Assembly (NCBI GenBank): GCA_023846275.1 | Contig: CM043877.1 | Span: forward strand, 9,531,107 to 9,595,106 | Direction: 5' to 3' | DNA: 64,000 bases | DNA from: Vanilla planifolia | Taxonomy: Eukaryota > Streptophyta > Magnoliopsida > Asparagales > Orchidaceae | Shown here: in pieces, positions 1 through 14,700 of the stretch | Layout: every line of letters begins with the position of its first letter | Position numbering within the stretch: position 1 is the first letter of the stretch | Program-made: the position numbers and the translations under genes | The notes under the pieces: model-generated | What the model was told of the DNA's origin: nothing | The model's database searches: none | What the model saw: the letters and a program-made list of their open reading frames with translations, nothing else

Positions 1-353
1 TGAATGTAATTGTGATTTAAGTATATTTTGGTTAATTTTACAAATCAAATTATTTGTGGTTTTATTTTTTTTCATTATTTCAATTTTCACCCACCATTCA
101 CGCACATCATTTTTCATAGCATCCCATTGTTCAATCTTATTTTATGACCATTTCACTTTTTTGGTCTATATAAAGTCCATATCCTTTGTTGAGTTATTTA
201 CTTCTTTTTTGTAATTTTTTTTGAAATTATTGTGAAAAAATGGACCCATTTTCTTCCAATCGTGATTTATTTAAGATATAATTATATGGTTATTTAGTTT
301 AGAATTAATTTCAATGACAATTTCATAGATGAAATATTTTGCTACGTATACAG

Positions 354-1294
354 TGAAACTCATGATTTGACACTTGAAACACTGAACGAGCAATATGAAA
401 GAGTGAGTTTTCTATTCACTATTTATTCTTTAAATATAAAACTTCCTTATAAAAGATGTATTTAGCATAGTTGTCATTTATCAGGTAAGGATTAGGACAT
501 CTTATTATGGTACATATCAATATGGTTCTCATGTCATGCAATTTGGTGACCTTGGTCTTGGTGAAGAAAAAGCATCATTGTATATCGGTTCAATTCAATC
601 CAATAAAAATTCTACCTTTATAGAGGGCAACCTTTTATCATCTACTCCAGGCATTGTTAACCAACGTGATGCAGAACTCATTTATTATTGGAACAAGGTA
701 AGATTATTCCTATCCTTGCATGTCCATTATTTTAGCTTATATCACATTGTTCAACATGTTCTACCAAGTGAAGTGAAACTAATCCAACTTAGGCATTCCA
801 TCATTTGCAAAACAGTTTCAGGGCTCACCCGATGGTTCTTCTGAGAAACTCATTGCTGAGGAGGAATTGCATGAGTTTATGAGTCATCGCATGCATGTAG
901 ATAAAAGCATTAACCACATTGGAAAGCTTCTTATTGGATCAGAGAATGACGCAAAGGTCTTGAATGAAGTTCGACCCAAAGGGATGCCTTTGGTTGATGA
1001 TTGGATGTGTCTCAAATCAATGGTATGAATTTGACTTGTTCATTGTTTGTAATGAAAAGTGCTCCAAATTGTTAATTTCAACTCATTAGACATGTGCTAT
1101 TCCTATTGTAGGTTCGAACTTTTGAAACATATTGTGGATCTTTATCAACTTATGGCTTGAAACACATGCGTTTTTTTGCTAACATTTGCAATGTGGGCAC
1201 CAAAGTGGAGACCATGGCTAAGGTTTCTGCTGAAGCGTGCAATCAATTTCCATCCAATTTCTGGAGTTCACTCCAAGGAGGCTTCAGTTCTTGA
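354..1294 (+). CDS. Legumain / vacuolar processing enzyme, copy A, exons 6-9 (5' part off window)
   Basis: This is the 3' part of a clan CD, family C13 Asn-specific cysteine endopeptidase of the vacuole; plant members mature seed and vacuolar proteins. Exons read 354-402, 485-697, 816-1022 and 1112-1294, with GT donors, AG acceptors and a TGA at 1292-1294. Lengths are 49, 213, 207 and 183 nt, identical to the last four exons of the complete gene at 35306-38555, with no stop or frameshift. Family hallmarks are visible: [49 protein letters not shown] and [13 protein letters not shown]. This part covers the end of the catalytic core and the C-terminal prodomain (LSAM). Exons 1-5, including catalytic His and Cys, would lie left of base 1, so function cannot be judged. 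Bases 1-353 are intron 5. Confidence 0.92.
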
Positions 1295-3712
1295 TGCGAG
1301 CTCTTGTATTTGAATGTTACCTATGTAGTAATAATCTATTTGTTTGTGGTATTATACTGTTTGGTGAATGGCATGTTATTAGTTATGTTGGTGTATCTTT
1401 GAATAAACGAGTGAAGGGCAATGAACTTAATGTATGAGATGTGATATGTTTGTTGTATAATGTGTTATCTTTATTGCCATCTTACTTTTTACATTGTTAT
1501 TCTAGAGAACTTTTGGTTTATTGCCAATAACTTTGTTGAAAGAATTCTATTTCCATTTTACGTGGCCATTGTTAAACATCTATCATATCCTCATATCACG
1601 TGTGTCTCTTCAACCCTCTTCAATAAGTATATGATACTCAATCATACTCGAGAGTCTAATCACATAATTTGGCAATCTATTATTTGAGAATCCACAACAT
1701 ATGAAATGGTACCTATATGATCACATGGAAGTCCTATAAGTAATTGATTTTTTCTCTATAACATGGAAGCCAAAAACTACAATATGCTTCATCAAAATCC
1801 TACACTCTATAACCTTAAGAGTAATTCATAATGTCCATTAAGATTTTCTTATTTGAATCCTCTATGATAGTGTTATAAGATTGTTACTTAGCGTGCCAGT
1901 CTGTCCCAATCCTTTGAGCACCAAATTAGGTGCCCTTGTTTTCCACTCGGTCTAAACTAAAAATTTTTTATGCTTTAGCTTGAATATAGTATGGTCTATG
2001 CAACAAAACACTAAACTATGACTATGTTCAGATCAACATATCTAGGATCTAACTTGGTTTGGGTAGATTATAAGAAATCATTTAATTAATGTCAAATATT
2101 CTTTTAAATGATATTTTATAGGTTAAATGTTTATATTTTAGACCTAAAAGGTTAATACTCACCAAATGACCTTATAATACTTACTAAAGTATTGCACAAA
2201 AGGAATGGAACCCCACAAAGTTTTACCCACCCAACCCACCAAATAAGGGCATAAAAAATAACTTAAAATTTTAATCTCTCCTTTAATTTCAAATTTTGAG
2301 TGTATTTATCATATTAATCTTTTATAAGCACCAATACCCACTAATACCTTATCATACATATAACTACTCATGCATATTTTTACAAAGTAAGAAAATATTA
2401 ACATCTAATTTTTGTTGAAGAACCAACCACCAATAATACATTTTTATTAATTAGAGTCTTTAAAAGCTTCATTTATTTTGATATATTTTTGGCCATGATT
2501 TTTTGTGGATGTTAAAATTTATATACTTTTTTAACCCAAAATTTGTTTCATATAGGCTATCATGTATTATTTAATGTGATGGACTTTCGATAATTGGCTA
2601 TGATAAATATTTTATTTTTTTATATTTAAATTTTAAATTACACTTTCTCTTTCTACAATTCATGCTCTCTATATTCATGTTAAATTACTTGTTCTTATCC
2701 TACATCATGGAGTCAATTTATCTTTTTTTATAGTTATTTGGAAAGATTAGGAAGGAAAGAGATATTATTTAATGAAAGAGAAAAGGTTTCAATGTTGTGT
2801 TGTATGATTTTATATAGTACTCTAAGATGTCATCCAAAAGTTTTTCTTAAAGCTTGGATTTATGTCTTGAGATGTTAAGAAAGGTATTTAGTGAGTTTTT
2901 TTGGTACATGATGGTTAAAGACTGATGTTATTTTCTAACTATAATGATTATACAAAACAATCATCCAATTCTAGTGTGACCCTCATAAAGGAAGCTGATG
3001 AATGGGAGATCAACTACGCATTATGCTATAATGACATTTTGATAAAAAAGTACAAATTATGAAAGGCTTAAATAAGAGTTTGTATGCTCAATCCTTAGTC
3101 TAATCAAGTATTTGAGATGAATTATATTATTATGAACTAGAGATTAGACAATACAATAAACACATGTAATTTTTGATAGAGATCATCAATTTGATCACTT
3201 GGTCAATCAAGCATCTATTAGGAATCATACCAATAAAACTAGTAGAATAAGATAATACAACAAATTAATGATATGTTTTGAAAAGATCATTTGTCTAATC
3301 CTTGGACTTACTGAGTATCTAAGATAGATTATACTTGTACAAAACCTAGATCGAGCATTTATACTTAGTCCTTGAAAGTTTTGTAGAGGTCAACCATAAA
3401 ATTTTCTGATCGACTAGTAGAGGTTATGGATTGTATAACTTTTTTACAAGTTGTAACAAAAAATAGACTTATTAATGATAAAAGGTAAAGTGAATTGTGT
3501 ATAAAATGACAAAGATAGATAAATGAATAAGAAAGCTTATGGCTAAAACTTCTTAGAATTATCCGATAAGTTACAAAATAATTATAATATAAGTTTGTTT
3601 TTAAATTCCTTAGCTATTATTATGAAATATGTTGTGATATAGGCATTTGCATTGCACAACATCATTTGAATATATCCTAATTTCATTATAACACATTAGT
3701 ACTTTTTATGTG
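1295..3712. repeat. Legumain downstream spacer, unit 1 (left copy)
   Basis: AT-rich non-coding DNA following legumain copy A. It is near-collinear with the right-copy spacer starting at 38556 and also, more distantly, with 8400-10600, the spacer after the legumain pseudogene. The shared stretch around 1620-1850 and 8430-8660 (paired motifs such as TAACCTTAAGAGTAAT and TAACCCTAAGAGTAAT) shows an older local tandem duplication of gene plus spacer. No convincing coding region was found; the short ORFs are not conserved between copies. Confidence 0.7.
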
Positions 3713-4865
<1,153 letters not shown>

Positions 4866-6812
4866 AGTAGATTTTAGGGTCTTCTTTCTTAAAATATAAA
4901 CATATATGCAACCATAGCTAGCAATTTTGTGGAGAGTAGCTGGGCAACTTATTTCCCTTAGTTTACTCTTGGTGTTCCTTTAGCATATAAGACCTGCATA
5001 AGGGACCTATAAAGTGTATCTTGGTTAGAAGATAAGTAAATGTGACTATCTTCTAATTTTTCTTAATAGTTTATTCAACAATATTATTGAAATATAAATT
5101 TTGTGTGTCATAACGTATACCTTAAAACGTATAATTATTTATATGTTCACTTAATATTTTGGGAGAAAAAAACTTGCATCATTGGAGTTGTAAAAGAGGA
5201 GGGGATAAGAGAGCTAATGAAAAATGAAATAATGTATACCTTTATAACCAAAGAAAAAGAATGAATTTTTAATTATTCAAAATAATTCATTTTGAAAGTT
5301 CTTAGAATTTGTCTTATAATCATTTCATGACATTGTTTTTAATTAGATTTTAAAAAAGATCAACATTGACTTGCTGGGAAAACTGGGAAAACATAAGATA
5401 AATTTTCTTTTTGCATGCAATATTTCAATGACTTCAATAACGATATCATTCAATACAATATAATACCAATAGCATTATGATACTATTTCAAGAAGTGTTC
5501 ATAATTTCTTTTAAGTGAAACAAAAGCTACTATTATTTAAGTAAGTTTTGGTTAATTTTACGAATCAAATTAGTTGTAGTTTTATTTTTCTTATTATTTC
5601 AATTTTCATCTAACATTCATGCACATCCTTTTTCATGACATTTCATTTCTCAATCTTATTTTATGTCCATTTTTCTTTTCTTTTTTTGTTTATGTAATGT
5701 CCTTATCCTTTGTAGAGTTATTTATTTCTTTTCTAAAACTTTTATTACAATTATTATGAAAACATGCACTCATATTCTTCTAATTGTGAATTATTAAAGA
5801 TATAATAATATGATTATTTAGTTTATAATTAATTTAAATAGTAATTTTATAGATGAAATATTTTGTTATGTATGCAGTGAAGCTCATGATTTGACACATG
5901 AAACACAAAATGAGCAATATGGAAGAGTGAGAACTATTCATTGTTTATTCTTTAAATACATAAATTGTTTGAAAAAGATATATTTAACAAAATTGTCATT
6001 TAACAGGTGGGGACCAGAACATCAAATAAAGATACATATGAATATGGTTCTCATGTCATGTAAGTTGGTGACCTTGGTCTAGGTGAAGAAAAAGCTTCAT
6101 TGTATATCGATTCAATCCTAAACAACAAGAATTCTTTATCGAAGATAACTTGCTGTCATCTAATGTAGGACTTGTGAGCCAATGCAATGCAGATCTTGTT
6201 TATCACTGGCACAAGGTTATATTACTTCCTACAGTTTCATGTCCATTCTTTTAGCTTATGTTACATTGATCAACATATTCTACCAAGTGAAGTGAAACTA
6301 ATCCTGCTTGGGCATTCCATCCTTTGCAAACAGTTTCATGATTCAATAGACTATTCTTTTGAGAAACTCATTTCTAAGAAGGAATTGCATGAGTTTATGA
6401 GTCATCACATGCATGTAGATAAAAGAATTTGTCACATTGGAAAGCTTCTTATTGGATCAAGGAATGGAACAAAGGTCTTGAATGAAGTTAGACCAAATGG
6501 CTGGTCTTTTGTTGATGAATGGGCCTGTCTCAAGTCAATGGTATGAGCCTCTCCTATTCATGTTTTTTAACCAAAAGTATTCCAAATTGTTAATTTGAAC
6601 TCATTAGTAATGTGTTATGCCTCTTGCAGGTTCAAACTTTTGAAACTTATTGTAGATCTCTATCACATTATGGCTCAAAACACATGTGTTTTTTTGCTAA
6701 CATTTGAGATATCAGCACCAAAATGGAGCTCATTTCTAAGGTGCCTATTGAAGCATACAACCAATTTTCATCCAATATTTGAAGTTTAGTCCTAGGAGGC
6801 TTCAATTCCTGC
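4866..6812 (+). pseudogene. Legumain pseudogene, exons 5 (part) to 9, left copy
   Basis: Relic of the same C13 legumain family. The pieces are: partial exon 5 at about 4866-5035, starting after the place that should encode the catalytic Cys; exon 6 at 5878-5926; exon 7 at 6007-6215; exon 8 at 6334-6540; exon 9 from 6630. Exons 1-4 are absent, with unrelated spacer in their place. Disabling changes include several stops in exon 5, a TAA after GSHVM and a net loss of 4 nt in exon 7 (209 instead of 213), a stop in exon 8 and a TGA in exon 9 after LTF. Most splice sites still look normal. The exon-7 lesions are shared with the right copy (42229-44148), so it was dead before the block was duplicated. 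Confidence 0.93.
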
Positions 6813-9800
6813 GGTAGGCTCAAGCTTGTGAATGTTACCCATGTAGTAATAATCTATTTATTTGTTGTATTGTATTGTTTGGTGTAGGGCATGCTATTAG
6901 TTATGATGGTGGGTCTTTGAATAACAGAGTGAAGGGCAATGAACTAAATGTATGAAATGGTGATATGTATATGGTACAATGTGACCTCCATCGATTCATT
7001 GTAATTGATGTCGGAAGAGAAGGAAGAGATCTTGAAAAAGTGGATTTTGTTTACTTGGTAAAAATCAAACTTATTTGAATACTCTTGACATTTGATGTAA
7101 CAAAAATCTTAGAAATAATGTTTCATTTAGCTTAATACCATTTCTGGAAATAAGGCTTAGGAAAGATGAAGAAATGGTTCTTAATATTACAGCTTAACTT
7201 TTCATCCAAATTCTCAAGAAAGGAGATGATTTTTAAGTAAAATTACTTTTAGTTGATTTTTAATAACTCATTAGCCATTTCTTTAATAACTCATTAGCCA
7301 TTTCTCTATATTTGGGTGCCCTTTTATAGAATATTATGATGTTCTCTAAAGCCTCCAATGTAACAACTACCTTAATTTACCTTGGTTATTATCACACCCC
7401 AACCTTTTTTCAAGCCATTATTTATTTATTTATTTATAAAATCCTTAGGTGGAACATAACATATGCACAAGTCAATATGTTTAGCTAGACACTTTCTACG
7501 CATTGTACATGATGTTCAAACTCAAGGTCACAATTTCATAATTTAATCAACACTCTCACCACTTGTCTCATTGACGAATGTTATTCCCTTACTAATCACC
7601 CAACAAATTGAGAGAAAAGTTCACTTTATGTTTATGTGAGAACCAACAAACAATGATGGGTGTACATTATTTATATGTAAACTTGCCAATAACCTATCAT
7701 ATAATCCATATACCATCCATAATGCCAATATATATAGTAAATAAAGTCAATAGAAAATATGAATGAAACTAATAACAAACTTTACTAAGTATCTAATACA
7801 ATCATGATAACTAGTAAATACAAATGTTATTATTATAATTAAAACTATTTCTACTACATACTATCACATAATGAATAAAAATATTGAATACTAAGTTTGT
7901 TACTATTCATTGACTTTGCTAACCCAACTTTAACTACAAATGCAAGTACCTAAATCCCTAAACAAGCATGAACTAGAAGGGGTGAGCCAAAAAACTCAAT
8001 AAGAAATCTAAAGATTATGCTATAAAAATAAGTAACAATCGCTTGTATATAACTAACTAGCATAAAGAAAACTTTAATTGAGTAGCATGTGTAAACAAAT
8101 TGAAAGGTGATACAGAGGGCCTCAATTGACAAATTGAGTAGATATATTACCTAAAATACAAAAATAGAAGAATTACATTGATCACGTGCTTCTTAGCTTA
8201 ACTCCCAAAATTGTAACTCGTCAAATAAGTATTGGGACTTCTCTAATCCATTGGAATCTCATGATCGTATGATATAGATAACCTAATTGACTAAATTTTA
8301 ACCACTGATGTTGCACTTCATCCATACTTATTAGACTTCTGACCTGATAGTTGATACTCCTTAAGACCCAAGAAGCCAATCCTTGATCTGGTTCTCAATA
8401 ACATAATCAGGCACATTTGATCCTATGAGAGTCCTCAATAAGTATGCAATACTCAACCATACTCTAGAGTCTAACCACATAATTTTGCATTCAATAATTT
8501 AAGGAGTCATAACAAATGAAATGGTATGTCTAAGATCATAAGAAAGTCCTATAAGAAATCCATTTTCTTTCTAAGACATGGAAGCAAAAAATATGTAGTA
8601 TGCTACATCATAATCCTACATTCCATAACCCTAAGAGTAATGCTTAAATCCCATTAAAATTTTTTTATTTGAATTTGCCTTAGGCACCAAATCAAGTACC
8701 CTTTTTTCCTATAGAACTAAACTAAAACATCCTATGCCTTAGCGTCAACATGATATGGTCTGTGCAAAAAGATAATAAGCTAAGACTAGCTTCAAATCAA
8801 CTTATCTGGGATCCAACCTAAGTAGGTAGATTATAATATCTCATTTAATTACCATCAAATATTATTTCAAATAATATTTTGTATTAAATATTTTTATTTC
8901 AGACTTAGGATGGTTAATACTAATCAAATGAGCTTACAATACTTACCAAAGGGATGTATAAATGGAAGAAAACCCCAATAAGTTTAACTCTCACTCAAGC
9001 CACCAAAAAAGAGCAAAAAGAAAATAGCTTAGTCCTTCAAATTATCTCTATTTATTTTAGAATTTGATTATATTTATTTATGTTCATTTATTATAAGAAC
9101 CAACACCAATTAATACATACTCATGCATATACCCACTTGTACATGCTATTATAAAGGAAATACTAAAACCTACTTTCTATAAAAGAATCAATCACCAATA
9201 ATGTATTTTTAGTAATTGGAGTCTTTAAAAGTTTCAATTATTTTTATAATTATTGATCATAATTTTATGTGGAAGTTTAGTTTATTATTTATTTAGCCCA
9301 AAATCAACTCTGCATAGGCTTTCATGTATTACTTCATGTAATAGACTTCCAATAGTTGGACTATAATAAATAGTTTGTTTTTATATGTAAATCTTAAATT
9401 GCATTTGCTTTTCACTAATTAATGCTTTCTATATTCATGTCAAATTACTTGTTCTTCTCCTACATCATGGAGTGTCAATTTGTCATTTCTTGTAGTGATG
9501 TAAAGAGATTGGAAAGGAAAGAGATATAATTTAGGAAAAGAGAAAAGGTTTCAACATTGTGTTGTGTGATTTTGTACAATATCGTAAGATCTCACCTAGA
9601 TTTTCTTCTTAAAGCTTTGATTTATAGCTTGAGATGTTAAGAAAGTAATTTAGCAAATTTTTGTTTGCTATGTGGTGGTTTGGAGGCTGTTGTTATTTTT
9701 GAGTTGTAATGATTATACAAGATGACCATCCTAATCATCTAGTAAAACCCTCATAGTGAAAGCTAATGAGCAACCTTTGGCTTAAATGTGAATAGGAGAT

Positions 9801-10614
9801 TAGCTAAGTATCTTGTGAGTATGATATTTTGATCAAACTATAAGACAAGTTATGGAAGGCTTAAATGAGAGATTGTATTACCACTCTTTTGCCTAATCAA
9901 GTATTTGATATGAAATATATTACTATGAACTAGAGATTAAATAGTACAACAAAAACATGTATTGCCTGACAAAGACTGCCTATTCGATCACTTGTTTAAT
10001 GAAGCATTTGTTAGAGATCGTACAAATAAAACAAGCTAAATTGGATTGTATGATGAATTAATGGTACATTTGGAAAAGATCATTTTTCTGATTTTTTTGT
10101 CTTATAAAGTATCTACAATGGATTATAATAGTACAAAATTGAGATCGAACACATATGATGAGTTCTTGAAATGTTTAGAAGTGGTCGCCCATACAATCCT
10201 ATGTTCGACTAGTGGTCATGGATTGTATAATATGATATAGGAGATCGTATGATGTGAAGTAAAAATTACTAAATAAGTAGAGTGTTAAAGAATGATTTGG
10301 TATAACTTCTTAAAGTATTTTTCTTATAAGTTATAATTAAAATTTGACTTATTATTGATAAAAGAAAATATGATTTGTGTAAAAAAATGATAATACTAAA
10401 TAAATAAAAAGAAAATATTATGGAAGAAGCCTTTTAGAGCATACTAAATAACTATGATGTAAGTAAGCTCCTAAATTTCTCAACTATTATTGTGCAATAC
10501 GTGATGATGTAAGCATTTATACGACACAACATTATTTACATATATTCTAATTTCATGAGGACACTATGATGCTTTTTATGTATGTTTGCATATGTGTGTG
10601 TTTGTTTATATATC

Positions 10615-10646
<32 letters not shown>

Positions 10647-11739
10647 CATATGATAAGAAGAAAAAAATAATTAAAAAGGAAAAAAAGTTTGATGTAAACT
10701 AGTGATCTCATAGATCGCAAATAAATAAGTTGGAAAGAGTATTTTTTTATAACTTTATATTGTAAAAGCATCTTACAATAGCCCACAAACACACACTCAC
10801 TAGCACCACACCAGTTTTGTTAGTATACCGATAAATTTGCCTAAAAACTACTTCGAAAATACTTGAAATTGAGTTTTCTGTTATTTTTTTCGCTTATTAA
10901 TGTCCTTCACTGTCTATCACCATCAGCCCCTATTGTGGCTGCTCGAACTAATCCATGCACCTATGTGACCTGATTTGACATAGGAATATAGCTGATCTAG
11001 TTAACCCGTGCTCAACCAGCACCAACCCATGCCAACTTGTGCCAACTCACTAGTCTAGCTCATCTATTCTATTTTTCCCAACCCTCGCCTATGCAAAAAT
11101 CAGGTTAGCTACTCCACCTACACCACTTGTCTCTTCTTTTTGCCACTGATTGTTTCTTTGCTCATTATTACTACCCCCTCCCCCGAAATGCATGGCTAGT
11201 TTGAGAACTACTTAATTCAAATAAATAAAAATTTTATTTTTATTTCTTAAAAAAATTATTAATGAACTTTTGAGGTCCCTATAAGTGAGGATGTTTAATA
11301 TATAGGTGAGATAAAAAAAATAATGGAATAAAATTTCTTATATTTTTTTGCTTTTATTTTTGTGAAGAAAGTTTATGTACCCATCTCTAATTGGGAGATA
11401 TTCTAACTTCTATTGCGAAACACAATAATCGAATATGAGAGACCTTCCACTAAGAGAGTTGACAACCAAACTCTTATGAGAGATAATGATTGAATGTAAA
11501 AGACCTTCCATCAAGAGAGTTGACAACCAAACAAATTTTTGCTTCTGCTAACACCCGTAATTCTTCACCTACCATTTTATTCTCTTGATCAAATCACCAA
11601 AACACCACCCTCTTCAACAAGGCTCTAAATCGATCCTACTATCTTATTACCCTTTTAAGCCAAGATTTCCCTTTTAACTCAAACAGCCACCTCGTCACCC
11701 TTTTTCAACTTTGGCACTCCACAAGCCAACACTTATGAA
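6813..11739. repeat. Spacer after legumain pseudogene (left copy)
   Basis: Non-coding AT-rich DNA matching 44149-49060. The part from about 8400 to 10650 is paralogous to the spacer after the intact legumain gene, including a (TA)n tract at 10613-10641. The sequence near 7390 (TATCACACCCCAACC) resembles the start of plant gypsy LTRs but no partner was found. A less AT-rich patch at 10800-11200 and a ~59-bp imperfect tandem at 11430-11525 (AGAGACCTTCCACTAAGAG and variant) are present in both copies. No credible gene was seen. Confidence 0.6.
9306..9933. repeat. 628-bp tract identical to 46630-47257
   Basis: From AACTCTGCAT to GAACTAG no difference or gap was found against the right copy, although sequence on both sides differs at several percent. 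Both tracts are exactly 628 bp. The mismatches bounding it are C/T at 9305 and A/T at 9934. Confidence 0.88.
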
Positions 11740-14700
11740 ACTATATCATGTTATTTAAATAATAATTAATTACAATATGAAATTATGCACTTGTAAAAGC
11801 ATATTTAGCACAAGTTTATGATATCATGTTAGAATATGAATGCACAATTAAAAACTATTAAAATAATCTAAATGACTTAGTTTTGAAATATTAAATCCAA
11901 AAGATTTATCAATAAACCCTAACATTATTAAGAAAATTAGAATCAATAAAGATTTTACATTATCAAATTTTTTTTGGAAAACTAAAAAAGATAAAGAAAT
12001 AAACAACTAATTACAAAAATCACTAGTAAGATGCACAATCAAAAAAGGTGTTGAAGCAAGGAGGAAAAATGAGTTGCAAGCATGGCTCCAACACAGACGT
12101 AGAAATCGGATTACAATTTTTTGTTTTGCACCTTCTCTTCTTAAAATATTGATGTAGCACGGTTAAATTCATCTAATTTCAACTCCTAAGACTCTTCTAT
12201 TTATAATAAAATATTCTGTATTAAAATATAAATTTTTTATTGGTTAGAAGGGTCCCTAAAATAGTCGTTAGCATTTCAAAGTTCAAAATAAACATAAACA
12301 GCTCTCTGGAACACTGATTAGAAGTAGAAGCCATGATTGTCATCTAATCTTAGCTTATGAAACAAGGGAAGCTCGATTAGAATGTTGAATAAAGGCTCCA
12401 CATCTAATCCTGATGCTCAAGAACATTATTCGCAAAGGCAAAGACGATCTCAGTTGTTTGATCATGTTTTACAGATTGATGGCTAGATAAAATGTATTGT
12501 TGATAAATGTAGAGAAGATCTCACTCATTCGATCAGGCTTGTCAGATGGACAGTTAGATGAAATCAACTATTCATAAAATGGGCATGATCTGGAGTATCC
12601 GATCATAAAATCGCATTATCAAACAACACTTAGTTGGTCCAACATTGGATACAACAAGCATTAAAATCTTAGTCCTGCATGCTCTAATATATTTCATATT
12701 TTTAGCATTCCTCTCCTCTAATAATTTGAGCCAATATATGGGTTGGCTCCCCTTTTGTGTGCTCAAGAATTCAAACCCTTTGTCACTTGAGTTCTTTACC
12801 ACACTATTTATTACCTAGGATAATGGGTCTGACCCAACCCATTTTGTTATTTCATATTTCACGAGTCACCCATGACTTGTTAGCCACATTGGATTTGATC
12901 GAGACTTGGATCTGACCTAACTTTGATCAAATTTTTTGTTTTCTAAAAACATATTTTATATATTTATTACTTTTAAAAGACTTTTTCTAGCTATTAAAAA
13001 ACAAAATATTTTTACAACTACTAAACTGATAATGCTTAAGAAATCAATAATAATATATGTGAATGAATGATTTTATGTAATCTAATTGTGTCATGTGTAA
13101 CCAAGTGATAGGATAAACAATCAAACAAATAAATATTTTGGAGATGAACTCTTGATAGTCAGCTACTCCACTAAGAGTTTGATCAACAACTCCTTGATAT
13201 GTCATTTAAACCACAGTTAAAGCATAGTCACCAACACAACTTAATATTACTTCACTTGTGGATTACTTCTAAGATATCTCATCATAGCTCTTTAATTGAT
13301 TGATCCTATAAGCACTCTCGAGAAAATATAAGAGAAATTAACACAATATTTTTGTTATTATCAAACAAGTGATGTTATGACCATGGGTATAATAATCTCT
13401 CTTTTTTTATGATAATAAAATTATTAAAAATAGTGAAATAAAAAGATATAAATCATGAATGCATACTTATGCTCCCTCTACATTCTAGCTCACCCTCAAT
13501 ATATGCCCACTAAATTTTTTCTCGCTCTTAATATATGAAATTCACATAATTATGCCACAAACTTATGATGCAATAAATGTTTTTCATTTCACACATCTTT
13601 TCTCCTTTTTGTCATTCATCAAATGATAAAATAAAATGAAAGATGCATAATAATATTGTCTTTAAACAACTATGGAAACAAGTTGTAATACATCTTTATT
13701 AAAAAAAATTATATCAAAAACAAAAATGATTTATTTATTTTTAAACATAAATAAAAAATAATCATTAAACTTTATGAGGAAAAAATATTAGTAAACTTGT
13801 ACAAATATAATAATATTAATTAATTGTCATGCATTTCATCTATGTGTAGTTTAATAACATTGATGATTTTAAACTCTTTTACTCTTTTCATGAATGTTTC
13901 TAAAAATTTTTATGAGAACTCAATTTAAAACAAAATCATAATATTAAACATGCTTTGTAGAGCTTCTCCCTTTTTTAAGTTCAAAATGGTAAAAAATATA
14001 TAATAGAATCATGGCTATGCAACTATAAATTCTAAGAGCTATAGTTAATTCTTAATCAATAAATCATTTCTTAACTATTCTAATAATAAAAACTAAGAGA
14101 ATCCACTTATAAAAATTATTTATAAGTTTAGCATAATGATTGGATTAATAACTCTAAATTTCTTTCAAGACATAAAAATAATATTCTAATATTTATCCAA
14201 AAAATATTTATTTGTTTAATATAAATTATTAAATGTTTTAACAAAGAAAGATTAAGGATACATTTACTAGATAAATTTGTTAACTCTCTCTAAAATCTAG
14301 CCTAAGCTTCTCTTAAGTTCTAACAATCTAATTATATTAATCTTTTAATGATATAATCTCTAATAAAGTGAAATCTTATATTTTATGATTTTTAATATAA
14401 TGATGAAGTTGATTATATAGCTTTAGTAATAAGCCTAACGTTATTTATAGTAGTTGTTTTTCTTTCATATAGTTTATTCTTGAATATCAGTTTAGCCTTA
14501 ATTAATTGTTGATCACTAAGCATATGAACTAATTTTTATACTTAATTTCTCCCAAGTGCAACTAATATCAATTCATGACAAGAACTGTCACCCTTAAAAG
14601 CTTCATCAACAAATATTAGTTGTATCAAAGATACAAATGTACTTGATCAATTACATTCATAGAAACTTATGTTCTAACTCCTTGATTATCATATCATTTA

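Noticed and set aside
4866-6812. Treating the legumain relic as a short functional gene
   Set aside because: It lacks exons 1-4 and the catalytic Cys segment, and carries stops and a frame-breaking exon 7.
7385-7450. TATCACACCCCAACC as the start of a gypsy LTR
   Set aside because: No matching end, partner LTR or target duplication was found; the same sequence occurs in both blocks simply because they are duplicates.
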